64,000 nt of DNA from Mercurialis annua. Taxonomy: Eukaryota; Streptophyta; Magnoliopsida; Malpighiales; Euphorbiaceae. Position numbers and translations under genes: made by a program. Shown piece by piece: positions 36,493-47,367 of this stretch (its first letter is position 1; each line of letters starts with the position of its first letter). Under the pieces are notes generated by a model. The model saw only the letters and a program-made list of their open reading frames with translations, ran no database searches and was not told the DNA's origin. The stretch spans positions 24,970,628-25,034,627 of the forward strand of contig NC_065576.1 of NCBI RefSeq assembly GCF_937616625.2, written 5' to 3'.

Positions 36493-37875
36493 ACATTGTC
36501 ACGACCCAATCTCAGAGCCGAGACCGGCGCTAGGGAATGGGAGTGGTTGCTCCGAAACCCGTAGCAAGCATAAAACGTAAAATAATTTTTCGCAAAACAC
36601 AAACGTCATGCATGACATAAGCAATCACGTGTCATGCAGAAGCACACATGCCAGGTACACATATCCTCTGGCAGTCACAATATATATAACGCAGCAAGCG
36701 TAAAACGTTTAGAACTTTAAGACGTTAAAGTTATATTTACAGAAAACTATACATACAAGCTGACTGGCCAAAATACTTATCTACTGCAGCTCTAAGAGTA
36801 AAGTACTGTTTCTTTACATACTCAAAAATACAGACTTCTGGAAGTAGGATAGAAGTCCGTTGCTTCAAAGCGTCTTTATCCTGAAAGGAAATCTGTGAGG
36901 GGTCAGTATATGGGAATATACTGAGTGAGTTCATACATTTACTGATAAGTATTCAAATAAAACATAAAGTCGTAATCAATCATATGCAGCCAAGTACAAG
37001 ATCCGATTGAAACCCTAATCCTCAAATATGTTAACCGTATATACTCAGAGGAAGACTTATCCAATAGTCCGACCCGGGAGTATTCACACACTACCACGTC
37101 AGTCGCAACACTTCTCTTAATCCCAGTGGTGGGTTTAACCCACTAGATACGGGGCTCAGGTTACACTGTAACCGAGTTCACTCTCGTATCACAATCATAC
37201 ATCTACCTTCAGAATTCATGTACTTAATCATATTCACAGCTGTATCAAATCAAAACTGGTGATCACACAGTCCTATTGCCGCTCAATAGGTAGCACGTTC
37301 CATCGGATCAATACTGGTTTCAAATCAAGCATATGTGCAACTCACTTAAAGATTTAATATATAAATCATGCAATTCAAATATAAAGCAATATAAAATAAT
37401 TGCTTAATTAAATACTTTAAAAGCAAATCGTATAAACTCACAGAAAACGCTTATCCAAAAATACGTCGGGGCTTTAGAACGTCAAGCTTCCCGAACTCCT
37501 GGTCCAGCTCCTTCTTGCCTCGCTGGATCTAAAACAATTTCAAAACATTTGACTCACATCAGAATCCTATTCTAAGATTGACTCTAGACTCGAGACACGA
37601 CAAGACACAAAACATTGTGCTTCAAACGTAATCTTTTCCGATAAACGAATCATTCTTCTCTCATTTCTTACTACTTCTCAATTCAATTCTCAATAGAGAA
37701 TATAGGTTTTCTCAATGAAACCAATTGATATCCATAAACTAACTTATCCCAAACAACTAGTCATAATTTACTCGTTTTACGTCCGAATCTCGCATTTTCG
37801 GAGTCCGGGAGTCGATATCGGGATGGGGAATCGTCAAATTAGGTTTTTAGGGTCATTCCGTTCAAAAGAGGGGTG

Positions 37876-37988
37876 GTGCACGTCGTGCACCCCCCTTGTG
37901 CACGTCGTGCACCTTGGGTGCACGTCGTGCACCTCACTGGTGCACGTCGTGCCCCTGCACGACGTGCACTGTGTTGTGCACGTCGTGC
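37876..37988. repeat. Cluster of six GCACGTCGTGC near-palindromes in the 5' LTR
   Basis: Identical to the cluster in the other LTR at an offset of 7315. It lies about 350-500 bp downstream of the TATA-like box on the element strand, so it would be in the transcribed leader and could fold into GC-rich hairpins. Confidence 0.8.
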
Positions 37989-38368
37989 CCCCTTCGTGGG
38001 CACGACCCTGGCCACTGAAAAAGGCCCTCCCGACATGCTAAATCGATCCCAAATCATCCAAATCACCAAAACATCAATCAAGCTAGTCGGAAACACGAGA
38101 AAAACGCTTAAAACGAATCGAATACGTAATCACGATTCGGTTTCGCCGTAACCTATCGTTTAAAATCGTTTTTCCATCAAATATACTCAAATAAACGGAA
38201 AAAACGACTTGCTTACCGTGATTGCCCTTCGGAATACGATCGATTCGAGTTATAGAACGTCGAAAACGGACGAGAAACGGAGATCGTACGAGAGAAACGG
38301 CGTTGATCGTTAAGAAAGAAAAGAAATGAAACTGAAGGCTCTGGATCCTTCATTTCATCATTCTGATC

Positions 38369-38380
38369 TTATATATATAA
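38369..38380 (-). promoter_or_regulatory. Candidate TATA box of the 5' LTR promoter
   Basis: TTATATATATAA about 340 bp inside the LTR on the element strand, the only strong TATA-like run in this LTR part. It would place transcription start near 38340 and give a U3 of about 0.35-0.4 kb. Inferred from motif and position only. Confidence 0.45.
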
Positions 38381-38720
38381 TGGCTAACTTGCACTTTGGT
38401 CCTTGAAACTTTTCAAAATTTTCAATTTAGCCCAAAACCTATCCGCGTCCAAAATTTAAACGGTCTCTGATTGACTCGAAACTTTTACCACTAATACTAT
38501 AAATTATTTTGCGAACTTTGGCGAAATAAAATCCATTACGGGATTTATATTTTATTTTATATTAATTTCTGAAGTTAAATCCTCAAATCCCGCTAACTAA
38601 CTTATTAAAATTTATTCTAAATTCCCGATATAATTAAACTAAATTCTCCTTAATTTAATTTATCGGAAATCTTGACACGTGGCACGACGTAATTATCTTA
38701 AAATATTTTGGGGTATTACA

Positions 38721-38725
38721 ATTAG
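38721..38725. repeat. Target-site duplication, right copy (ATTAG)
   Basis: Directly follows the LTR end TATTACA. The satellite continues as ATTAGTATGTCGCC, so the A6 unit resumes in register. Confidence 0.95.
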
Positions 38726-38728
38726 TAT

Positions 38729-40110
38729 GTCGCCTCTCAAGTCTCTTTAACGTGTCGTTCGGATTACCTAAGCATGGTTAGGTTATATTACGCAAGGTGT
38801 GCGTGAAAGGTGATGCTAGATTAGAATGTCCCGTATCAAGGCTCTTTTATGCATCGTTCTGATTTCCTAAGCATGGTTTGGTTATATTATGCAAAGTGTA
38901 AGTGAAAAGTGAAACTAGATTTGTATGGGCGTCTCAAGTCTCTCTAACGCGTCATTCCAATTTCCTAAGCATGGTTACGTTATATTACGCAAAGTGTGTG
39001 TACAAAGTGACGCTAGATTAATATGGCGCGTCTAAAGTCTTTTTAACGCGTCTTTTCAATTACCATGCTTATGTCGCGTCAGAAGTATCTCTAACACATC
39101 GTTCCGATTACCTAAGCATAGTTTGGTTATGTTACCCAAAGGGTGCGTGAAAAATGACAATTGATTAGTATGTCGCGTCTCAAGTCCATTTAACGCGTCA
39201 TTCCAACTACTTAAGCATGGCTAGGTAATATTACGCAATGTGTGCGTGAAAAATGACAATAGATTAGTATGTCGCGTGTTAGGTCAATCTAACTCGTCGT
39301 TCCAATTACCTAAGCATGGTTAGGTTATATTATGCAATGTGTACGTGAAAATTGACACTAGATTGGTATATCGCGTCTCAAGTCTCCTTAACGAGTCGTT
39401 CCGATTAACTAACAATGGTTAGGTTATATTACGCAAAGCATGCGTGAAAAGTAAAAATAGATCAGTATGTCGCGTCTCAATTCTCTTTAACACGTCGTTC
39501 CGATTACCCAAGAATGGTTAGGTTATATTGCGCAAAGTGTACGAGAAAAGTAATGCTAGATTAGTATGTCGCGTCTCCAGTCTCTTTAACGCATCGTTCC
39601 GATTACCTAAGCATGGTTAGGTTATATCACGCAGAGTGTGCAAGAAAAATGACAATAGATTAGTATGTCGCGTCTTAAGTGCATTTAACGCGTCGTTCCA
39701 ATTACGTAAGCATGGTTAGGTAATATTACGGAAAGTGTGCGTGAAAAATGACAATAGATTAGTATGTCGCATCTTAGGTCAATGTAACTCATCGATCCGA
39801 TTACCTAAGCATTGTTAGGCTATATTATGCAATGTGTACGTGAAAAGTGACGCTAGATTAGTATATCACGTCTCAAGTCTCTTTAACGCGTCGTTTTGAT
39901 TACCATGCTTATGTCGCGTCACAAGTCTCTCTAACGGGTCGTTCCGATTACCTAAGAATGGTTAGGTTATATTACGCACAGTGTGCGTGAAAAGTAACAA
40001 TAGATTAGTATGTCGCATCTCAAGTCTCTTTAACGCGTCTTTCCGATTACTCGAGAATGGTTAGGTTATAGTACGCAAAGTGTGCGAGAAAAGTAATGCT
40101 AGATTAGTAT
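38729..40110 (+). repeat. Degraded B-type unit after the retrotransposon (1382 bp)
   Basis: Starts at the diagnostic GTCGCCTCTC and follows the B order. It lacks the second half-monomer (near 39385) and the two monomers between the GTCTCCAGTC and TATATCACGCAGAG members, and has one extra monomer (GTCTTAAGTGCATTT). The expected length from these changes is about 1380 bp, as observed. It is more diverged than B2-B5. Confidence 0.78.
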
Positions 40111-41040
40111 GTCGCCTCTCAAGTCTCTTTAACGTGTCGTTTCGATTACCTAAGCATGGTTAGGTTATATTACGCAAGGTGTGCGTGAAAGGTGATGCTA
40201 GATTAGAATGTCCCGTCTCAAGGCTCTTTTATGCGTCGTTCTGATTTCCTAAGCATGGTTAGGTTATATTATGCAAAGTGTGAATGAAAAGTTAAACTAG
40301 ATTAGTATGGGCGTCTCAAGTCTCTCTAACGCGTCATTCCAATTTTCTAAGCATGGTTACGTTATATTACGCAAAGTGTGTGTACAAAGTGACGCTAGAT
40401 TAATATGGCGCGTCTAAAGTCTTTTTAACGCGTCTTTTCAATTACCATGCTTATGTCGCGTCAGAAGTCTCTCTAACACATCATTCCGATTACCTAAGCA
40501 TGGTTTGGTTATATTACCCAAAGGATGCGTGAAAAATGAAAATAGATTAGTATGTCGCGTCTCAAGTCCATTTAACGCGTCATTCCAACTACTTAAGCAT
40601 GGTTAAGTAATATTACGCAATGTGTGCGTGAAAAATGAAAATAGATTAGTATGTCGCGTCTTAGGTCAATCAAACTCGTCGTTCCAATTACCTAAGCATG
40701 GTTAGGTTTTATTATGCAATGTGTACGTGAAAATTGACACTAGATTGGTATATCGCGTCTCAAGTCTCTTTAACGTGTCGTTTTGATTACCATGCTTATG
40801 TCGCGTCACAAGTCTCTCTAACGGGTCGTTCCGATTAACTAACAATGGTTACGTTATATTACGCAAAGAGTGCATGAAAAGTAAAAATAGATTAGTATGT
40901 CGCGTCTCAAGTCTCTTTAACGCGTCGTTCCGATTACCCAAGAATGGTTAGGTTATATTGGGCAAAGTGTGCGAAAAAAGTAATGCTAGATTAGTATGTC
41001 GCGTCTCCAGTCTCTTTAACGCGTCCTTCTGATTACCTAA
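40111..41040 (+). repeat. Last recognisable B-like segment of the higher-order array
   Basis: Begins at GTCGCCTCTC and keeps the order of B through the GTACAAAGTGACG, TTACCCAAAGG, AGGTCAATC and TTGGGCAAAG members up to GTCTCCAGTC. Many substitutions separate it from the central units. After this point the B order is lost. Confidence 0.75.
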
Positions 41041-42109
41041 GCATGGTTACGTTATATTACGCTAGGTGTGCGTGAAAGGTGACGCTAGATTAGTATGTTG
41101 CGTCTCAAGGCTCTTTAATGCGTCGTTTCGATACCTGATCATGGTTGTTATATTATGCAAAATTTGCGTGAAAAGTGATGCTAGATTAGTATGTCGCGTC
41201 TTAAGTATCTCTAACACGTCGTTTCAATTTACCATGATTATGTCGCGTCACAAGTCTCTCTTACGCGTCGTTCCGATTACCTTATGCATGGTTAGATTAT
41301 AGTATGCAAAGTGTGCGTGAAAAGTAACAATAGATTAGTATGTCGCGTCTGAAGTCTCTTTAACGCGTCGTTACCATTACCCAAGCATGGTTAGGTTATA
41401 TTACCCAAAGTGTGCGTGAAAAGTGACTAGATTAGTATGTCGTATCTCAAGTCTATTAAACGCGTTGTTCCGATTACCTAAGCATGGTTAGGTTATTTAC
41501 GCAAAGCGTGTGTCAAAAGTGGCGCTATATTATTATGCCGCGTCTCAAGTTTGTTTAACGTGTCGATCAGATTACTTAATCATGGCTAGGTTATATTACA
41601 CAAAGTGTGCGTGAAAAGTGATGCTAGATTAGTATGTCCTGTCTCAAGTCTCTTTAACGCGTCATTCCGATTACCTAAGCATGGTTAGGTTATATTACTC
41701 AAAGTGTGCGTAAAAAGTGACGCTAGATTAGTATGGCGCGTCTCAAGTCTCTTTAACGCATTGTTTCGATTACCATGCTTATGTCGCGTCACAAGTCTCT
41801 TTAACGCGTTGTTCCGATTACCTAAGCATGGTTAGGCTATATTACGCAAAGTGTGGATAAAAAATGACAATAGATTAGTATGTCGCATCTCAAGTCTATT
41901 TACGCGTCGTTCAGATCACTTAAGCATGGTTAGGTTGTGCGTGAAAAAAGACAATTGATATGTATGTCGCGTCTTAAGTCTATCTAACGTGTCGTTCTGA
42001 TTACCTAAGCCTTGTTAGGTTATTTTACGCAAGGTGTGCGTGAAAAATGACGCTAGATTAGTATGTCGTGTCTCAAGTCTCTGTAACGCATCATTTCGAT
42101 GACCATGCT
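41041..42109 (+). repeat. Forward satellite, mixed monomers; start of the second homogenised zone
   Basis: Includes a shortened monomer (GGTTGTTATATTATGC) near 41150 and half-monomers near 41225 and 41770. The portion at about 41741-42100 recurs at 44445-44804, an offset of 2704 bp, with shared GTGTGGATAAAAAATGAC and TCAGATCACTTAAGC variants. No gene. Confidence 0.85.
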
Positions 42110-44450
42110 TATGTCGCGTCTCAACTGTCTTTAACGCGTCGTTTCGATTACCATGCTTATGTCGCGTCACAAGTCTCTCAAACGCGCCGTGTGACAAGTA
42201 ACAATAGATTAATATGTCACGTCTAAAGTCTCTTTAGCGCATCGTTACGATTACCTAAGCATGGTTAGGTTATATTACGCAAAGTGTGCTTGAAAAGTGA
42301 CTAGCTTAGTATGTTGCATCTCAAGTCTATTTAACGCGTCGTTCTGATTACCTAAGCATGGTTAGGTTATATTACGCAAAGGGTGCGTGAAAAGAGACGC
42401 TAGATTAGTATGTCGCGTCTCAAATCTCTTTAACGCTTCGTTACGATTACCTAAGTATGGTTAGGTTATTTACACAAAGAGTGTGTCAAAAGTGACGCTA
42501 GATTATTATGCCGGGTCTCAAGTTGTTTAACGCGTCGATCGGATTACCTAAGTATGGCTAGGTTATATTACGCAAATTGGGCGTGAAAAGTGACTCTAGA
42601 TTAGTATGTCGCGTCTCAAGTCTCTTTAACGCGTCGTTCTGATTACCTAAGCATGGTTAGGTTATATTACGAAAAGTGTGCGTAAAAAGTGACGCTAGAT
42701 TAGTATGGCGTGTCTCAAGTCTCTTTAACCCGCCGTTCCGATTACCATGCTTATGTCACGTCACAAGTTTCTTTAACGCGTTGTTCCGATTACCTAAGCA
42801 TGGTTAGGTTATATTATGCAAAGTGTGCATAAAAAATGACAATAGATAACTATGTCGCATCTCAAGTCTATTTACGCGTCGTTCAGATTACTTAAGCATG
42901 GTTAGGTTGTGCGTGAAAAAAGAAAATAGATAAGTATGTCGCGTCTTAAGTCTATCTAACGCGTCGTTCTGATTACCAAAGCCTTGTTAGGTTATTTTAC
43001 GCAAGGTGTGCGTGAAAAATGACGCTAGATTAGTATGTCGTGTCTCAAGTCTCTGTAACGCATCATTTCGATGACCATGCTTAGGTCGCGTCACACGTCT
43101 CTAACGCGTCGTCCCGTGTTCCTAAGCAGGGTTAGGTTATATTACCCAAAGTGTGCGTGAAAAGTGACGCTAGAATAGTATGTCCAATCTCAAGTCTCTT
43201 TAACGCGTCGTTTCGATTATCTAAACATGGTTTGGTTATATTATGCAAAGTGTGTGTTAGTATGATTCGTCTCAAGTCTCTTTAAAGCGTCGTTTCGATT
43301 ACCATTCTTATCTCGCGTCACAAGTCTCTTTAATGCGTTGTTCCGATTACATAATCTTAGGTAGTGTGCGTGAAAAGTTACGTTAGATCAGTATGTCGCG
43401 TCTCAAGTCTTTCTAACACGTCGTTTCAATTTCCTAAGCATGGTTAGGTTATATTACGCAAAATGTGCGTGAAAAGTGACACTAGAGTATATAGTATGTC
43501 AAGTCTCAAGTCTCTCTAACGTGTCGTTCCGATTTCCTAAGCATGGTTAGGTTATATTACGCAAAGTGTGCGTAAAAAGTGACGCTAGATTAAAATGGCG
43601 CGTCTCAAGTCTCTCTAACGCGTCGTTCCGTATACCTAAGCAGGGTTAGGTTATATTACGCAAAGTGTGCGTGAAAAGTAACGCTAGAATAGTATGTCCA
43701 ATCTCAAGTCTCTTTAACGCGTCGTTTCGATTATCTAAGCATGGTTAGGTTATATTATGCAAAGTGTGTGTTAGTATGATTCGTCTCAAGTCTCTTTAAA
43801 GCGTCGTTTCGATTACCATGCTTATCTCGCGTCACAAGTCTCTTTAACGCGTTGCTCCGTTTACCTATGCATGCTTAGGTTATATTACGCAAAATTTGCG
43901 TGAAAAGTGACGTTAAATCAGTATGTCGCGTCTAATGTCTCCCTAACGCGTCGTTTCAATTTCCTAAGCATGGTTAGGTTATATTACGGAAAGTGTGCGT
44001 GAAAAGTGACACTAGAGTATAGTGTCGCGTCTCAATTCTCTCTAACACGTCGTTCCGATTTCCTAAGCATGGTTAGGTTATATTACGCAACGTGTGCGTA
44101 ATAAGTGACGCTAGATTAATATGGCGAGTTTCAAGTCTTTGTCACGCGTCGTTTCGAATACCATGCTTATGTCGCATCACAAGTCTCTCTAACGCGTCGT
44201 TCCGATTACCAAAGTGTGCGTGAAAAATGACAATAGATTAGTATGTTGCGACTTAAGTCTATCTAACTAGTTGTTCCGATTACCTTAGCATGGTTAGGTT
44301 ATATTATGCAATGTGTACGTGAAAAGTGATGCTAGATTATGTTGCGTCTCAAATCTCTTTATCGCGTCGTTTCGATTACCTAAGCATGGTTAGGTTATTT
44401 ACACAAAGCGTGTGTCAAAAGTGACGCTAGATTAGAATGCCGGGTCTCAA
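42110..44450 (+). repeat. Segmental satellite duplication, copy 1 (~2.34 kb)
   Basis: Matches 47368-49708 at a constant offset of 5258 bp, checked at the CGCGCCGTGTGACAAG word (42183/47441) and the TTAGGTCGCGTCACACG word (43081/48339). I noticed only a handful of differences, for example 42642 region TTCTG/TTCCG and GGCGAGTTTC/GGCGCATTTC. It contains about 85-bp monomers lacking the ATATTACGCAAAGT segment. Confidence 0.85.
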
Positions 44451-47367
44451 GTCTCTTTAACGCATTGTTTCGATTACCATGCTTATGTCGCGTCACAAGT
44501 CTCTTTAACGCGTTGTTCCGATTACCTAAGCATGGTTAGGCTATATTACGCAAAGTGTGGATAAAAAATGACAATAGATTAGTATGTCGCATCTCAAGTC
44601 TATTTACGCGTCGTTCAGATCACTTAAGCATGGTTAGGTTGTGCGTGAAAAAAGACAATTGATATGTATGTCGCGTCTTAAGTCTATCTAACGTGTCGTT
44701 CTGATTACCTAAGCCTTGTTAGGTTATTTTACGCAAGGTGTGCGTGAAAAGTGACGCTAGATTAGTATGTCGTGTCTCAAGTCTCTTTAACGCATCATTT
44801 CGATTACCATGCTTAGGTCGCGTCAAACGTCTCTCTAGCGCGTCGTTCGTTTACCTAAGCAGAGTTAGGTTATATTACGCAAAGTGTGCGTGAAAAGTGA
44901 CGCTAGAATAGTGTGTCCAATACCAAGTCTCTTTAACGCGTCGTTTCGATTATCTAAGCATGGTTAGGTTATATTACGCAAAGTGTGTGTTAGTATGATT
45001 CGTCTCAAGTCTCTTTAAAGCGTCGTTTCGATTACCAAGCTTATCTCGCGCCACAAGTCTCTTTAACGCGTTGTTCCGATTACCTATGCATGGTTAGGTT
45101 ATATTACGCAAAGTTAGCGTGAAAAGTGACGTTAAATCAGTATGTCGCGTCTAATGTCTCTCTAACCCGTCGTTTCAATTACTTAAGCATGGTTTGGTTA
45201 TATTATGCAAAGTTTGCGTGAAAAATGACAATGGAATAGTATGTCGCAACTTAAGTCTATCTACCTCGTCGTTCTGATTACCTTAGCATATGGTTAGGTT
45301 ATATTACGCAAAGTGTGCGTGAAAAGTAACAATAGATTAGTATGTCGCGTCTGAAGTCTCTTTAACGCGTCGTTACGATTACCCAAGCATGGTTAGGTTA
45401 TATTACGCAAAGTGTGCGTGAAAAGTGACTAGATTAGTATGTCGCATCTCAAGTCTATTGAACGCGTCGTTCCGATTACCTAAGCATGGTTAGGTTATAT
45501 TACGCAAAGGGTGCGTGAAAAGTGACGCTAGATTAGTATGTCGCGTCTCAAATCTCCTTAACGCGTTGTTCCGATTACCTAAGCATGGTTAGGTTATTTA
45601 CGCAAAGCGTGTGTCAAAAGTGACGCTATATTATTATGCCGCGTCTCAAGTCTGTTTAACGTGTCGATCGGATTACCTAAGCATGGCTAGGTTATATTAC
45701 ACAAAGTGTGCGTGAAAAGTGACGCTAGATTAGTATGTCGCGTCTCAAGTCTCTTTAACGCGTCGTTCCGATTACCATGCTTATGTCGCGTCACAAGTCT
45801 CTTTAACGCGTCGTTTCGATTACCATGCTTATGTCGCGTCACAAGTCTCTTTAACGCGTTGTTCCGATTACCTAAGCATGGTTAGTCTATATTATGCAAA
45901 GTGTGCATAAAAAATGACAATAGATTAGTATGTCGCATCTTAAGTCTATTTACGCGTCGTTCAGATGACTTAAGCATGGTTAGGTTGTGCGTGAAAAAAG
46001 ACAATTGATATGTATGTCGCGTGTTAAGTCTATCTAACGCGTCGTTCTGATTACCTAAGCCTTGTTAGGTTATTTTACGCAAGGTGTGCGTGAAAAGTGA
46101 CGCTAGATTAGTATGTCGTGTCTCAAGTCTCTTTAACGCATCATTTCGATTACCATGCTTAGGTCGCGTCACACGTCTCTCTAACTCGTCGTTCTGTTTA
46201 CCTAAGCAGGATTAGGTTATATTACGCAAAGTGTGCGTGAAAAGTGACGCTAGAATAGTATGTCCATTCTCAAGTCTCTTTAACGCGTCGTTTCGATTAT
46301 CTAAGCATGGTTATGTTATATTACACAAAGTGTGTGTTAGTATGATTTGTCTCAAGTCTCTTTAAAGCGTCGTTTCGATTACCATGCTTATCTCGCGTCA
46401 CAAGTATCTTTAACGCGCTGTTCCGATTACCTATGCATGGTTAGGTTATATTACGCAAAGTTTCCGTGAAAAGTGACGTTAAATCAGCATGTCGCGTCTA
46501 ATGTCTCTCTAACGCGTCGTTTCAATTTCCTAAGCATTGTTAGGTTATATTACGTAATGTGTCCGTGAAAAGTGACACTAGAGTATATGTCGCGTCTCAA
46601 GTCTCTCTAACGCGTCGTTCCGATTTCCTAACCATGGTTAGCTTTTACTACGCAAAGTTTGCGTAAAAAGTGACGCTTGATAAATATGGCGCGTCTCAAG
46701 TCTTTTTAACGCGTCGTTTCGGTTACCATGCTTATGTTGCATCACAAGTCTATCTAACGCGAAAAATGACAATAGATTAGTATGGTGCGACTCAAGTCCA
46801 TTTAAAGAGTCGTTCCAATTGCTTAAGCATGGTTAGGTTATATTACGCAAAGTGTGCGTGAACAATGACAATAGATTAGTATGTCGCGACTTAAGTCTAT
46901 CTAACTCGTCGTTCCGATTACCTTAGCATGGTTAGGTTATATTATGCAATGTGTGCGTGAAAAGTGATGCTAGATTAGTATGTCGCGTCTCAAATCTCTT
47001 TAACGCGTCGTTCCGATTACCTAAGCATGGTTAGGTTATTTACACAAAGCCTGTGTCAAAAGTGACGCTAGATTATTATGCTGGGTCTCAAGTCTGTTTA
47101 ACGCGTCGATCGGATTACCTAAGCATGGCTAGGTTATATTATGCAAATTGTGCGTGAAAAGTGATGCTAGATTAGTATGTTGCATCTCCAGTCTATTTAA
47201 CGTGTCGTTCCGATTACCTAAGCATGGTTAGGTTATATTACACAAGGTGTGCGTGAAAGTCCTAGATTAGAATGTCCCGTCTCAAGGATCTTTAATGCGT
47301 CGTTCCGATTACCTAAGTATGGTTGTTATATTATGCAAAGTTTACATGAAAAGTGATGCTAAATTAG
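44451..47367 (+). repeat. Satellite between the two duplicated segments
   Basis: Starts as a copy of 41741-42100. It contains two related sub-blocks about 1.35 kb apart: GTCGCGTCAAACGTC near 44818 and GTCGCGTCACACGTC near 46164, each followed by TGTCCA-type and TTAGTATGATTCG/TTTG-type monomers. Two half-monomers lie head to tail near 45773-45840. No gene. Confidence 0.83.

Larger units (their letters stand above)
29182..38720 (-). mobile_element. Complete LTR retrotransposon, Ty3/gypsy, Tekay/Del-like chromovirus (9539 bp)
   Basis: Two 2224-bp LTRs flank an internal region with a polypurine tract, broken pol, gag and a tRNA-iMet primer site, in that order on the plus strand, so the element is transcribed on the minus strand. 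It is flanked by a 5-bp ATTAG duplication. The LTRs begin TGTAATACCCC and end GGGTCGTGACA on the element strand (TG...CA ends). Assignment to the Tekay/Del group rests on gag-pol in one frame, the PBS, protein resemblance in RT and integrase, and a C-terminal chromodomain-like segment; a tree would be needed to be certain. Only five LTR differences were found. Pol carries three lesions, so the copy is probably not autonomous. Confidence 0.95.
36497..38720 (-). repeat. 5' LTR of the retrotransposon (2224 bp)
   Basis: Paired with 29182-31405 without gaps. It ends at 38720 with the TG of the element strand (TGTAATACCCC) and at 36497 with GTGACA, next to the primer site. It contains promoter and polyadenylation functions for the element; the TATA-like box and the GCACGTCGTGC cluster are listed separately. 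Confidence 0.95.

Noticed and set aside
43181..43780. Separate mobile-element duplication within the 43 kb zone
   Set aside because: The repeated TGTCCAATCTC and GATTCGTCTC segments are satellite monomer variants without terminal repeats or target duplications.
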